Shown: piece by piece, positions 1 through 11,162 of the stretch
How positions within the stretch are numbered: the stretch's first letter is position 1
Layout: every line of letters starts with the position of its first letter
Translations under genes and position numbers: made by a program
Notes under the pieces: generated by a model
The model's input: only the letters and a program-made list of their open reading frames with translations
Database searches by the model: none
Told to the model about the DNA's origin: nothing
Assembly: GCF_004011695.2 (NCBI RefSeq)
Contig: NC_082418.1
Location: 558,001-622,000, forward strand
From: Ascochyta rabiei
Taxonomy: Eukaryota; Ascomycota; Dothideomycetes; Pleosporales; Didymellaceae
Direction of reading: 5' to 3'
Length of the DNA stretch: 64,000 nucleotides

Positions 1-1482
1 ACAACGCGCTGATGGTTTGGACTGGACTAGACCGGACTGGACAGGACTGGACAGGACTAGACCGCACTGGACTAGACTGGACAGGACTGTGCGCGTGGAT
101 CTATGAGACTATGAGAGACGAGACGAGATGCAACTGCCTATACTGTACTGCTCTGTTACTGTTAGCAGCAGCCGCTCTTCGGACCGACTCGCATACGGGC
201 CGGAGTGTCGAGAGTCGCGGCGAATGAGCGGGCAGGCGGTGGGGCAGGAGACCCGGGGGAGTGGTTCGTCGCTCAAAACGAATGCACGGCTGCGACTGCT
301 CGCTGTTCTCCGTGCGTGAGTTGGACCCGGCTGGTAGGTCTGCCCCTCCCTCGGCGAGCGCGCACAAGACGATGCAGGATGCAGGATGTTGTGCGGCCGG
401 CGACGAGGCGGTTCTGCGAGTTGCTCGCGTCTACACTCTCGCTCTTCACGCACTTGATCGTCAGTGGCCCCGTTGAGCAAGAGCAGGCGCCGGCGCGTGC
501 ATCAGGCTGGATGGATGGCGTGCAACGTCTGTTACCGCCAGCGCTTGGAGTGGATATGGGTGGCAGTGAATGTGGAAATGGATGTGGAAATGGATGTGGA
601 AATGGATGTGGAAATGGATGTGGAAATGGATGTGGAAATGGATGTGGAAATGGATGTGGAAATGGATGTGGAAATGGATGTGGAAATGGATGTGGATATG
701 AATGTGGATATGAATGTGGACGTGGATGTGGCAGCGGCAGCAGCGTATCGCCCTCGAACAGCGCGAGCCGGGCCCGGTGCTTGGTGCTCGGTGCTCACTC
801 AGTGCTGTCGAGCGTCGAGCTGTCAGTGTCGAGGCCGTCGAGGGTGATGGGGTGCGTGCTGGGCGGGCGCGTGATTGGCCGGGGCACGCTTAGCGCAGGC
901 CGGCGCCAGGATGCCAGGATGCCAGGATGCCAGGTTGCCAGGATGGGCGTGGACTCGACGAGCACGACCACTGCCCTTGGCGTGCATTCGATCCCGCCGC
1001 GCTGGACAGCAAAATCGAGAGCGAAAGCCATGTTGCCAGTGTCAGTTCCCAGTCCTCCGTCCAAGTCGCCCATTACTGCTTCCCGTTGCTGCTTCCCGTT
1101 GCTGCTTCCCGTTGCTTGTCTTCAATCTCGGCTCTTCCCTCTCTGCTCCTCCCTCCGTGCTCCTCCCTCTCTGCTCTTCCTTCTCTGCTCTTCGTCCTCA
1201 GTCCCTGGTCTCAGTCCCTGGTCTCAGTCCCTGGTCTCGTCCTCCCTCCTGCCTCGATGCCAGCCTTGCGCGGACCGTGTGCCCCCCAGACTGCCTCGAC
1301 TGACGTCTAACGGCCTTGCCCTCGCCGAAGCCCGCACCACCCACGCCTGCGCCCACACCTGCGCCCTCGACACCCTTTGCCCTCGACGGCGCTCACTCGC
1401 TGCACCCCAGTCCCCTCTCGCAGCCATCGGCCGTCTCGCAGCCCTCGGCCCTCTCTCTCCTGTCTGCCTCCGCCCCGCGGCC
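1..1482. other. Repeat-rich stretch without a supported gene
   Basis: GC-rich DNA upstream of the first gene. It holds a degenerate 10-15 base tandem repeat built on actggact/ggacagg (about 20-90), a 12-base minisatellite (about 572-730), a short block of repeated gcttcccgttgct (about 1076-1115) and pyrimidine-rich tracts (1130-1260). One reading frame is open from 205 through the downstream gene, but its upstream part is low complexity and I do not accept it as protein. The pyrimidine-rich, A-poor run just before 1483 resembles a fungal promoter or 5' leader. Confidence 0.5.
572..730. repeat. 12-base minisatellite (aatggatgtgga)n
   Basis: About ten near-perfect tandem copies of a 12-base unit aatggatgtgga, followed by variant copies (tatgaatgtgga, cgtggatgtggc). 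Because 12 is a multiple of three and the unit lacks stops on either strand, it creates long spurious open frames in several registers (Cys-Gly-Asn-Gly or Val-Glu-Met-Asp). Confidence 0.95.
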
Positions 1483-2418
1483 ATGCTGAAGCCTGACACG
1501 CCTGCCCGTGACGCCAAACCGCTCGACGCCGACACCGCTGCCCCCGCCTCTCCCCTGGCCCGCGTCATGCGCGAGTTCGAGCAGCTCGTCCTGGACTTTG
1601 AGCGCGGCCTGCAGCGCTCGCTCGCCGACCCCTGCCCCGCCCCCCTCGCGCCTGCCTACGACGCCCACGACGCCCACGACATCCGCCGCGAGGCCTGCCG
1701 CCTGGCCATCTCGGACCTCAGCGACACGTACGCCCGCAAACACATCCGCTGCTCGCTGCACGCTGCTGAGGCCGAGGGCAAGCGCGTCGAGGAGCAGCTG
1801 CACCAACGCGACCGCCAACGCAACCGCGACCGCGCCCTCGCCCTCGACACCGCCGACGACGCCCTCGGCATCCACCACGGCTACTTCCGCCTTTACTCGA
1901 CCGAGCTGTTCGACCTGCTCGGCCAGCCCACCGACCTGCGCTTCGGCACCCTGCGCTTCCACAAGCACGCAGACAATGTACACAACACCCACCCATACCA
2001 AGTAGACGATGCACACCTAGACCACGTAGACGACGCACACCTAGACCGAAGAGACGACGCACACCCAGACCAAGTAGACGACACACACCTCAACACCCCC
2101 GGCGTCACCGTCGAGCTCGCCCTCAGCCACGCCTTCTTCGTCGCAGACTCGGCCGAGACCCTCCCCTACCACACCTTCCGCATGCCTTCCACCCCCTCGC
2201 TGCAGAACAGAGGCCTCCTCAGCCGGAATCCCGACGACGCCGGCGCCTTCCCCGACTTCGACTCGTGGCTGCTCTTCACCTTCCTCAGCAGCGCCTGTCT
2301 GAAGCTCGAGGTCCCCATCGAAATGTGCGCCCACGTCTACGGCGGCCGTCTGCGCGGGCGCGAGAACGAGGAGGTCACCTTCTGGGGCTTCTTCGTCGAC
2401 GATGACATGCACTCATAG
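1483..2418 (+). CDS. Hypothetical 311-aa protein with internal 24-base tandem repeat
   Basis: Single-exon gene; I chose the ATG at 1483 because the sequence upstream in the same frame is low complexity and the leader before it is pyrimidine-rich. Residues about 20-160 are rich in Arg, Ala and Asp and look helical (REFEQLVLDFERGLQRS and similar). Residues about 172-203 are an acidic repeat of roughly eight-residue units (DDAHLDxV) encoded by near-identical 24-base units at about 1990-2090. The C-terminal 100 residues (LSHAFFVADSAETLPYHTFR onward) look like a folded domain ending WGFFVDDDMHS. I do not recognise the family. Codon use is strongly C-ending, as expected for an expressed gene. Confidence 0.6.
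   Translation: MLKPDTPARDAKPLDADTAAPASPLARVMREFEQLVLDFERGLQRSLADPCPAPLAPAYDAHDAHDIRREACRLAISDLSDTYARKHIRCSLHAAEAEGKRVEEQLHQRDRQRNRDRALALDTADDALGIHHGYFRLYSTELFDLLGQPTDLRFGTLRFHKHADNVHNTHPYQVDDAHLDHVDDAHLDRRDDAHPDQVDDTHLNTPGVTVELALSHAFFVADSAETLPYHTFRMPSTPSLQNRGLLSRNPDDAGAFPDFDSWLLFTFLSSACLKLEVPIEMCAHVYGGRLRGRENEEVTFWGFFVDDDMHS
1988..2092. repeat. 24-base in-frame coding repeat
   Basis: Four to five imperfect copies of a unit close to gtagacgatgcacacctaga inside the 311-aa protein gene. The period is a multiple of three and keeps the frame, giving an Asp/His-rich acidic repeat. Copies differ at several positions, so the array is not a very recent expansion. Confidence 0.8.
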
Positions 2419-2774
2419 CCCAAAGGCTGCTGCGGACGCTCCGTAGACTGGCGTCATGTGCTTACGACTTACGAATTTCCTTTGTCTTGTCTTCTCCACC
2501 CACTGTACCATGCATCTCTATCCCTGCGCATGGCTCGACACACGCTCCGCAATCCTGTTTGGCCGTGCCTGGGCGGCTTTCTGCATAGCATGGCTTGACT
2601 TGTTTCAAAGGCAGAAGAACAGGTAGACGTAGATAGGCACGCGGCACGTCTCATCATGGTAGAGCAATTCAACGAATCAGAGACGGCGGATCCACTTCGG
2701 CACGCACCTTCCTTCTTCCTCACCTGCCCATTGAGTTTTCCACCGTCTCCCACAGCACACACCAGCGCAACAAC
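2419..2774. other. Intergenic, nothing recognised
   Basis: Spacer between the 311-aa gene and the small basic protein gene. Pyrimidine tracts occur at about 2710-2750 just before the ATG at 2775, as in many fungal promoters. No RNA gene or repeat seen. Confidence 0.5.
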
Positions 2775-3462
2775 ATGGCTGCAGCACGGTCAGCCGACAG
2801 TGCAGCGCCCGCCGCCGCAGACGCGAAGCTGCGCAATTTCCGCGACGGCGAGGCGCGGGATTCAGACGCCAGCGACTGCGACCAATCAGACGCGAGCGGG
2901 CGGAGCCTCTCACCAACCCGGCAAGGCCTCAGCAGGACCAAGAAGAAGAAGGAGCGCAGGCAGTTTGGCGCCTTTGCAGACGAGCTGGGCGACCTGCTGG
3001 GCGTTGCCTTTCACAAGGACGAAGTGAAGCCCGAGACAGGTATGAATGAGCACTACATCAAGCAGTGCGAACGAAGCACTACATCTCCCCAGCCCTGACA
3101 CCGCCGCAGCGCACGACGGCGACCTCGACATGCAGGTTGAGCCGGCCTCGAGCGGGCCCAAGATGTGTACGTCGCTGTCCTCTCTCCCCTCTCCTCTACT
3201 GACCGCCCCAGCCAAGCGCCAGCGCCAGAACATGGCCAAGATGCAGGCCCGCAGGCTCGCCAGAGAGCAGTCCAAGAGGGTCATCCCAGAGCAGCACACA
3301 GTGGCTGCCGAGCGTCGCGGCATGACTCTCCACGCGTATCGCGGACAGCGGCCCGAGGGGAAGAAGGACGCCAAGAGCGAGAGCCAGAAGAGGAGGAGCA
3401 GGAAGGAGAGGGAGCGGTTGAGGAAGAAGGCTGAGGCGGGGGATGCCATGGAGGTCGAGTAG
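2775..3462 (+). CDS. Small basic, probably nuclear protein, three exons (hypothetical)
   Basis: Exons inferred at 2775-3039, 3110-3166 and 3212-3462, giving about 190 aa. Intron 1 has donor gtatga and acceptor cgcag; intron 2 is only 45 bases with donor gtacgt and acceptor cccag, and these junctions keep the frame. The N-terminal half is Ala/Asp/Ser-rich followed by a Lys cluster (TKKKKERRQ); the centre has LGDLLGVAFHKDEVKPET; the C-terminal half is strongly basic (KRQRQNMAKMQARRLAREQ, then GKKDAKSESQKRRSRKERE). Such compact charged proteins are often nuclear or nucleolar, but I cannot assign a family; ribosome-biogenesis factors are only a guess. Confidence 0.65.
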
Positions 3463-3934
3463 GTTGGCGAATTGATGAAGTAGGGGAGGGTAGAAAGGTG
3501 ATTCAGGGAAGTAATCCATGACTGCATTTTTGTCATTTGTCTTTGTCTTTGTCTTTGTCTTTGTCTTTGTCTCACGAGATGAGAAGGGCCCCGTAAACGT
3601 GACCAAGCGAGTACACTGCACTGACCGCACACGCTACAGTTTGGAGTGCAGGTAGTCAACTCGGGTCAGATCAGTCCCTTGTACCGCATCGCAGCTACGC
3701 AATGCCTACTACCTGGCCGCCCACCCAATTCCTCGGAACATACCAATCTAACCCGCCGAGTCAGCATCGTCCCTTCTTCCCTGCGGCTGCTCCCAAGCCG
3801 GAATCACCGCCTCCCTCTCTTGCCATTCCGATTCCCGCTCCCCCCCCCACACACCCTCAGCTGCTCCTTCAGGTGCGCAGTCTCCTCTTCTGCTCGCGAG
3901 CCGCAATCTTCTCCTCGCGTGGCGTCGTCCATGT
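3463..3934. other. Intergenic with (ctttgt)n microsatellite
   Basis: No supported gene. A perfect six-base microsatellite ctttgt spans about 3536-3572 just after the stop of the basic protein gene. Pyrimidine-rich, low-complexity DNA with Pro/Ser-type frames follows (3760-3890). Confidence 0.5.
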
Positions 3935-4600
3935 GTGGTTATGCTGCGAGCGCGAGGTAGAGCTGGCCGAGCTCGGAGCTGGTGCGCGGCGGTGGGCTGG
4001 TGTTGCTGCAGGCTGACGTGGTCGGGTGTGTGGTGGATTGGGAGGTTGTGCAACGAACGCGACGGGACGATGCGCCCGTTCACCAACGTCAGTGCGACGA
4101 GGCTGTCGATCCTGCACGCTGGGGGTAGGCTAGCTAAGCTGCTCGCGGCGAAGACGGGTGTAGTGGAGGAGCTGGATGAGACTGGGGCTCGGCGGGAGGA
4201 GGTCTAGAGGGTGGTCTAGAGGGAGGCCAAGATTGTTAAGAGGGAGGAGAAGAGGGAGGAGAAGAGGGAGGAGAAGAGGGAGGAGAAGAGGGAGGAGAAG
4301 AGGGAGGAGAAGAGGGAGGAGAAGAGGGAGGAGAAGAGGGAGGCGATTGACGCCAAGAACACCTAGCTGGCGGTGAAGACCGAGGAGGCTGCAGACAAGG
4401 ACGTATGGATCGCAACAGCGGGCCGCAAACCGGAGGCTGAGAGAGTCAAGGTGACTGAGGCGCGTGCGGAGGTGGACAGGCTGAAGGTGGAGAAGACAGA
4501 GCTGGAGATCAAGCTGCACGAGGCACAGCTGGCGTGTGCGAACATGGCGGTGGGTCCAGTTCGCAACGTCAGATCACCGCATCGATGCGAAAATTGGGGA
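3935..4600 (+). pseudogene. Decayed coiled-coil gene with in-frame TAG stops
   Basis: One frame from about 3957 to 4600 reads as a charged helical protein: LLAAKTGVVEELDETGARRE, then a Lys-Arg-Glu-Glu repeat encoded by a 12-base purine repeat (about 4237-4340), then REAIDAKN and LAVKTEEAADKDVW, ending in VDRLKVEKTELEIKLHEAQL, a good coiled-coil heptad pattern. Three TAG codons interrupt it (about 4205, 4217 and 4364), each where a CAG glutamine codon would fit the context. That is the change expected from RIP or simple C-to-T decay. No clear start or end. It could also be several chance frames joined by the repeat, so confidence is modest. Confidence 0.35.
4237..4342. repeat. 12-base purine minisatellite (gggaggagaaga)n
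   Basis: About nine tandem copies of gggaggagaaga. In the frame of the surrounding decayed gene it encodes repeated Lys-Arg-Glu-Glu, so it was probably a coding repeat. Confidence 0.95.
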
Positions 4601-5315
4601 TTGTCGCTCTCTCATCTCATGAGATCTACAAAGCGAAGAGAAGTTGTTGTTCATTACCTGGCATCGTGGAGTTTCCACACCTCAGTTACATGTTCAACGC
4701 CTACTAACTTCTTCCAGGAACAACATCGACATTCCGAGATCAGCATTCACCGTCACCACGTCATATGATAGGTATCGTACAACAAAGCTCTTAGACTACG
4801 TCAGATTGGCCGATCTGCCACTGCGACCGACGTACCTTGAAGCTTTTCAAATTCGAAAGAAATATACAAAGAGGCGGCCACGGAGTGATTCACATATTGG
4901 CTAGACAGAAACTTCTTACTCAAGTAGTCGGTAGAGGGCAGTCGATGCTAAGAACTGAGATAGCGTTACTTGACCTATCGCTGAGCACTGTTGGCATGCT
5001 TGTACGCGGCTTCGCCGACGAACACGGACGCGATTCTTAGATCTTCGGAATCTTTCCATAAGGTAACGTGTGCATTGCTAAAGGCTTACAAAAACAACTC
5101 AGATCGAATGATCTCCCTGGTCCCGCCGCGATTTTGGACCATTTGTCTGCCCTTCACCTGTGGCCAAGCGAAGAGTCACCTTCACTCTGACAAACTTTGC
5201 TAATGAGCCAAGCCTGGCTCGTCCAGTACAAAGAGAGCTCACCGCTGCCGTCTTTTACCTTACCAACTCCACCACCACCTGCATCCACAGGCTACCCACC
5301 AAGGAGACACGCACA
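4601..5315. other. Intergenic, nothing recognised
   Basis: About 0.7 kb with only short unconvincing frames. The last 150 bases (pyrimidine-rich, with cttttaccttaccaactcc) are probably promoter and leader of the MYND-finger gene. Confidence 0.4.
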
Positions 5316-6553
5316 ATGAACGAGCTGGACGACAACAGCACCGCCTGCGCTGTCTGCAAGACATCCACCACAAACAAGTGCACTGGTTGCAAGACACACA
5401 CTTATTGTAGCAAGGACTGCCAGGCCAAGGATTGGTCTGCGCACAAGGTTCTCTGCAAGGATACCCAGTTGGAGCGCAAGCTTGCCCGCGTCGCTGAGGT
5501 CGTTCACGAGGCCTATCTTACCTTCCGTGAGAACACATGGGACGGGGTGATCACAAAGGTTGAAGACAAGGAGGATGCGCTGATCATCCACGACGGCAAC
5601 AACTGGGGCAACCCACAGCATTTCACCGCGTTTCCACACGATGTCGTCCCCAACAGCAGGCGCGCGAAGCTCGGTGTCCTGACAGCGTGGACGTGCGACG
5701 AGCCGTATGCCTTCATGGATACTCTGATCGTAAAGCTTCTCGATGGTATGTAATGCGTCTGTGAAAGATCAGTGGTCCTTTTCAACTTACACCAACAGGA
5801 CTCAACGTCGACATGCATGAAATCTCCGTACACTTCAGCCACGTTCCCCGCAAGACTGTCGCCGTAACTTACCCTACCGGAAAGCTGCAGTCCAACTGGC
5901 CTAAATACCAACACACGGTGCTTCGGCTTACGTCTCGAAGGAGCGGCAAGCAGTGGGTCATGGACTTTGCTGGTGGCCAGTACGGCATCGTGAAGCCCTT
6001 CCACACGTGGGTACAGTACAAGGCCCTCTTTGTGCAAAAGCTTGTCAGCATATACGACATGGGCACGAACAAGCGTATCTTCGCCGAGCTCGCCAAGATC
6101 GCAGGTTTACCTACCCTTACCTACGGCCTGGTTGGCAGGGCTGCTGCGAAGCTAGACCAGGCCATTGGCACCTGGGAGACTGAGCACAAGCCTCTCTTAA
6201 CCCTGAGAGGTCTCCAGGACGTCGAGTTCGATCGGCAGAAGTCTAGTCTGCTGGGTGCCGTTGACAAAGCGGTACACACCTTCATTACGACCACTGACTT
6301 TGCACCTGTCGTCCGGAAGGCCCACGCAATCAACACTCCTCACGACCGAATGAAAAAAAAGGTCGAACAGCTGTACGGCGAGGCGAACCTGTTACAACGT
6401 AGTGCATCTGACAAGCGTTCACTGACGGGAGAGGATGGCAATGAGCATTCGCTCCAAGATTTCGCTCAAATGGCAAGGTCGCGTGGGCTGCACCCAATAG
6501 TGATCGACGGCTCAGGTGGTAAGGCTACCAAGGTCCATCACATCTTTATTTGA
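5316..6553 (+). CDS. MYND-type zinc finger protein
   Basis: Two exons (5316-5745 and 5799-6553; donor gtatgt, acceptor aacag), 394 aa. The N-terminus carries a complete MYND finger with C11, C14, C22, C25, C31, C35, H43 and C47 and the characteristic YCSKDCQAKDWSAHK core. MYND fingers bind proline-rich partner peptides; in fungi many such proteins are uncharacterised. The remaining 340 residues (for example WDGVITKVEDKEDALIIHD and VMDFAGGQYGIVKPFHTW) match a common fungal arrangement of MYND finger plus a domain of unknown function. No SET motif is visible, so methyltransferase activity is not supported. The ATG at 5316 lies five codons before the acidic lead-in to the finger. Confidence 0.85.
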
Positions 6554-8090
6554 CGACTTGTAGTGAAGACGAGATCCTGCCTTTTCACTACGATGAAGCT
6601 CTGAATGCGGGATTGGTGGGATTGGCAAGGCATGTGATTGCTGGGGAGGACGCTGCGAGATGTAAGACGAACTCCCTAGACTTACGGCTACTTGGTTTGG
6701 ATCTGCATATTGTACCTATCTCTTGTTTCCGTCAACGACGTGAAGTCTTGTAGATTGTAGTCCATACCAAACCATTCGCTTGTCTCTTCTGCGCCGCATG
6801 CATTGTGATGAGAATGACGGTGTTGATCGAAACGAATGCTTTCATAGCCAGCTCACGACGCAGCAACTTCTTTTTTAGGGTGCGATATGAGGATTGTGTA
6901 ATCTTCCAAGCGATTAAGACCCAGTATGTTGAGGACAAAAGATGAAAGCTCCGATGTCGCGGAAATGCTCATACGTTCCCGATCTGCGCTGACAACGAAG
7001 TGTAGGGGTCTTCAGTAGCTTTGGTCAGTCAGCTGGGGATACTCAAATTCTTGCAGTCTTTCAAGTACTAGCAGGTTCATGCAACTCCTGCAGAGCTACC
7101 TTGAGTGCCTCCGGGCGTGTGAAGAGCACGCTCAAGTTCTTCGTCGTCAACCACGCACGGACCCACTGACATTCACGCGTCGTCATTGTCATCAACCTCC
7201 TCTGACCACCAAATTCTTGAACAGCGCAGGAACTTGCTGCAGCAACGCGCTGTCCACCGCAGGCGCATGCAGACTCCAGCAAGCGAAAGCCGGAGGTCGA
7301 TGCTGATCTTTCGAGCTTGCAGAGCGACTCGCAGCGTCTCCGCTCCAGCCTATCCAACCTCTCACGCACCCTGCATCGTTCGAAATGCCTCAGCGCAGGC
7401 TGTTAGAAGTGTGGGATCTACACGGCTCTATTAGGATGTGCAGCATTCAACCTGCGTCTAGCGGCAGCCTTGAGTCCTTTCAACTCTCGAGGCAATCTTC
7501 ACACAACCAGGCGTCATACTCTCCACCACGTGAGAACGATCCCGCAGCTCGAATGTTATCAAGTCGCTGGAGCACCTTATGGCGAAGTAGTGTCTGTCGC
7601 ACCGCGGCATGGATGAATTTATTGTCAGCCACCGACAATGAGGCATTTTCGTCTGTGGATATCGCCGCAATCTCCAAATGCAGAAATGCACCGCCTCGCT
7701 ACGCGAACCTCCACATTCGTTGCAACGGACGTGTTGATGTAATTATCATGATTGCTACGTATCGAATTGGGAAAAAGGTAGTTGTCTCTGCATCCACATC
7801 CAATTTGTGGCTCATTCGGCACGAGCCTACATCACTCGTATGTAACTAATCCTGCTCCTGAAATCATAAATCGCGCATACCATCACGCGCCGGGACAAGT
7901 AAGGGACATGGGCACACGCCGGATTGCCCGTGTTGTCTAGTCCTGGCTCGAAACGACTACCCGATGGCCTTCCTTATGGTCGTGAAGGATGCAATGACTT
8001 GGAGATTGCTCTTGGCAAACATATGCCTACTATGGATGTCCTGCAACAACCGTCTTTCGAGCGGCTGTTGTGTTCGATACTGCGAGGAAA
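6554..8090. other. 1.5 kb without a supported gene; possible decayed coding relic
   Basis: No intact gene. Between about 7060 and 7600 short pieces in different + frames look protein-like (YLECLRACEEHAQVLRRQ at 7090-7145; ILEQRRNLLQQRAVHRRRM near 7215-7270; LSSLQSDSQRLRSSLSNLSR near 7305-7365). Helical, Gln/Arg/Leu-rich pieces that switch frame suggest an old frameshifted gene, but none is long enough to prove it. The rest is featureless. Confidence 0.3.
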
Positions 8091-9829
8091 ATGGCGAAAC
8101 CAGGTCCTCGCGCTGCCGATGTATTGACTTCTGAATCTCCAGACATAGATCGCCAGGACTGCACGTACGACAAACACTCTGACAGTGTAGTCGATACATT
8201 GCCAACGGAGGGGTATTGCATCTTTGATGCACGACCGGTGACCGTGCCATCACTGCACCTGGTAAGTCGATCATAGTTGTCGAACATCAGACCTGACGGC
8301 CTCTAGGCACACGCGACATTCGTGGTTCCGTACACCTCCTTTCCCACTCCTACTCCTGACGACACTGAACCTCCGCGAATCACCAAGATTCTGGCACCTG
8401 CTGGGGGTTTCTTAAAGATGTATTGGAATCGCATCATGCTGGCCTTCGTGCCTCTCAGTCTTGCTGCCCCATACATCGGTTGCAACGACTCAGCTGTATT
8501 CATACTCAACTGCTTTGCTATCATACCGCTGGCCGATATGCTGTGCCAGGCTACTGATAGCCTGGCAAGCTTCATGGGCGAGACGACTGGTGCTTTGGTC
8601 AACGTGACGATGGGCAACCTGACCGAACTCGTCATCTTCATGTGAGTAGTCGTCTAGTTTACTTGCAGAGACTAACAGCAGCAGCCAAGCTATGGTACAC
8701 CGACAGTACATTATCGTGCGGACATCGCTTCTTGGATCCATTGTCGTGAACATCCTGCTTGTGCTCGGCCTTGCCATTTTGATAGGCGAGGGCAGGGAGC
8801 GCGGGCAGGTGTATAATGTGCTGGCTACAAGAGTAGCTGCGGGCTTGCTCAGTCTGACGACAGTGAGTCTGCTGGTTCCAGTAAGTACTCCGCGCGGCTA
8901 CAATACGGTGTCTGATAAAGGCAGTTGGCTTTGAAGTTGAGAACGGACGATCCCACAACCACACCCAAGATGACGACCCTAAGCCGAGCAACATCCATCA
9001 TCTTGATCGTTGTCTACTTCCTCTACCTCTGGACGCAGATTCGGTCGGCCAAGTACGCGTACAAGCCGCTCATCCAGCTCGATGATCCGGAGGAACCTAG
9101 CATGGTGGACTCGTTTGAGCTCGGAAGGTCCAGCACGCACCGCCGGAACCTGTCCTACCCGCGTGCACCTCTTGCTTCACCTCCTCTACTGAGTCTGAGC
9201 GATTCTAAGAGCTACGACTCGTTCGACAACGATACAAATGATCGCCCTACATCGGCTTCGACCATCCTATCAATGGGCAAGATCTCAGCGACAATAAAGG
9301 CCATACTGGCCTCAACGTGGGTGCAAAAAACAATTCCAATCGCTCTACTCATTGCGTCGACTGGCCTCATATCCATTTGCAGCGAGAACCTCGTGTCGAG
9401 GGTCGATCACTTCGTCGCCCACTCCTCCGTGTCCAAAACCATGGTCGGTCTTATCCTTCTGCCCATCGTCGGCAATGCTGCTGAGCTGGTGTCCGGCATC
9501 ATGTTCGCGTCTCGCAAGCAGGTGGACCTCGCCTTTGCCGTCTCCATCGGGTCAGCGATCCAGATTGCGCTGTTCGTCACACCACTGATTGTACTAATCG
9601 GCTGGTGCATTGACCGAGACATGAATCTACAATTCACGCCCTTCGAATCGATTACACTGGTTGCAAGCTCGGCGTTGTTCTTGATGCTGGTCTTTGACAA
9701 CCGGTGCTCGGTGCTGAAAGGAGTGTGTTTGTGTGCTGGATACACTGTCATCGCGTAAGTTGCTGATACTAGTTGTAGAGACTTGCTGACGAACACAGGG
9801 TTGCATCATACTTTGTCGCGGATGGATGA
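8091..9829 (+). CDS. Calcium/proton exchanger, CAX family
   Basis: Five exons inferred: 8091-8261, 8307-8641, 8685-8880, 8925-9754, 9799-9829, giving 520 aa; introns are 43-45 bases with gtaagt or gtgagt donors. CAX proteins move Ca2+ or Mn2+ into the vacuole in exchange for H+. The two alpha-repeat signatures are present: GNLTELVIF after the first helices and GNAAELVSG in the second half, each on hydrophobic segments. The second signature has Leu where many CAX proteins have His. The halves are separated by a Ser-rich cytosolic loop (PTSASTILSM and upstream). The protein ends VASYFVADG. The ATG at 8091 is the first in the exon 1 frame. The N-terminal tail (about 57 residues) is poorly conserved in this family, so the start is the least certain part. 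Confidence 0.88.
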
Positions 9830-9852
9830 TCCGGCCTATCTTAGCCACATGA

Positions 9853-10018
9853 GGTGTATCCAGAGTTGTCAACAAACAGAATTGATCGACGTTTTGATTC
9901 GTGAACAGACCAAGGGCTGGGACTTGCACAGCTCCACGGATAGCGGTATGCAACGTGCACGCCCAAAATGGTATCAAACAGGCGATCAAATTTGTTTGTT
10001 GACAACTCTGGGTGTATC
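9853..10018. mobile_element. MITE-like inverted repeat (about 165 bases)
   Basis: Two imperfect inverted arms of about 46 bases (9853-9898 and 9972-10018) share gtgtatccagagttgtcaac on one side and its complement on the other, separated by about 75 bases. Such a short non-coding hairpin with long terminal inverted repeats is typical of a miniature inverted-repeat transposable element. It sits immediately 3' of the CAX gene. No clear target duplication was identified. Confidence 0.55.
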
Positions 10019-10058
10019 ACAGTTGTGTGCTTGCAATGCAAAACGTTGCTCAAACTTT

Positions 10059-10186
10059 TAATCATATCAATCATATCAATCATATCAATCATATCAATCA
10101 TATCAATCATATCAATCATATCAATCATTTCAATCATTTCAATCATTTCAATCATTTCAATCATTTCAATCATTTCAATCATTTCT
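10059..10186. repeat. 10-base minisatellite (aatcatatca / aatcatttca)n
   Basis: About a dozen tandem copies of a 10-base unit. The first half is the tatca version and the second half the tttca version, so two expansions of related units lie next to each other. Confidence 0.95.
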
Positions 10187-11162
10187 TAAACACTATGCAT
10201 TTCACTTCAGCACTCGACAGCCTGGCAGACGAAGGACAAAGACTTTTCGTCCGCAACTCACTCTTGCATCACCCGGGCTTGGCAGCGCATTCACACGCGG
10301 CATCCCAAAACTGCAAGTTTCAGCAGCATCGAACGCAGCACTAAGACTCGCTAGCTAATTGTGGAAGATGCGACCTAGTTCGTAGCGACTAGGCTGCGCC
10401 AGGCTACGTTTCTCGTTAACGACGTCCGTTGGTGTTGGCGTTAACGGTAAACCGTAAACGAAAGTGGAAGCAAGGGTGCGTAGCGCCTCGGCGTCTGACA
10501 TGGTTCGATCTCGATTTCGAGACGCTAGATAACTAAGAATACAAAGGCGAATAGGCAATGTCTTGGACTGTAGATTGTCAGAGGTTTATACATCACGAGT
10601 AGGCATTTCACCGCTGGGCTCTTTGCTGCACGGCTTGCGGACGAGCGTGTCGTCAGCAGCGATCTTTGTGCAGTGCAGTATCAGCCTCTGCAGTTCTGAA
10701 TTCGCAGACTGGGGTTGGAAACTACAAGACGTGGTCATGCAGGCGGGTCGGGAGGATGGAATGGCCAAGACTGGGGCTTGCTGATGTGCACCGGATGCTG
10801 GGGCAGGTGTGTAGCTGTGCTTGGATTTGCGATGAGTAAACTAGAGCCTGGAGGGCCTCGGGGATCTAACACTTGGTGGGATCGTAAGCTTGGGCAGTTC
10901 GATTTTGGAACGACGGCGTTCAAACAGGAACACTTCATGATGTCGTAGCAGTCGCCATCGTACGCAGCATAAACCGTGGAGGTGGCCAAGCACCACAACA
11001 CTCACCGCGTCGGAACATTCGGGTTGGAGTAAAAACGCATTGAAAGGAAGAAACATTATGCTCAAAGAGGAAACAACGAACCTAAACAATCCGAGTTAAA
11101 CAACAAGACAAACTCGGTAACGAACCGGCGTAACGAACAAAACACGCACGCACGCACAACGC
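10187..11162. other. Intergenic, nothing recognised
   Basis: About 1 kb between the minisatellite and the 3' end of the RING gene. It contains the palindrome-like string cgttaacggtaaaccgtaaacg near 10438-10460 and no convincing coding frame on either strand. Confidence 0.4.

Noticed and set aside
205..1482. Long open frame upstream of and in frame with the 311-aa protein
   Set aside because: It is open only because of the 12-base minisatellite and GC-rich sequence; the encoded Cys-Gly-Asn repeat and Ser/Leu runs look artefactual.
10059..10186. Possible CRISPR-like array
   Set aside because: Short 10-base units with no spacers; a minisatellite in a eukaryotic genome.
10490..10545. tRNA-like T-loop string ggttcgatc
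   Set aside because: No acceptor stem, D-arm or anticodon arm can be folded around it.
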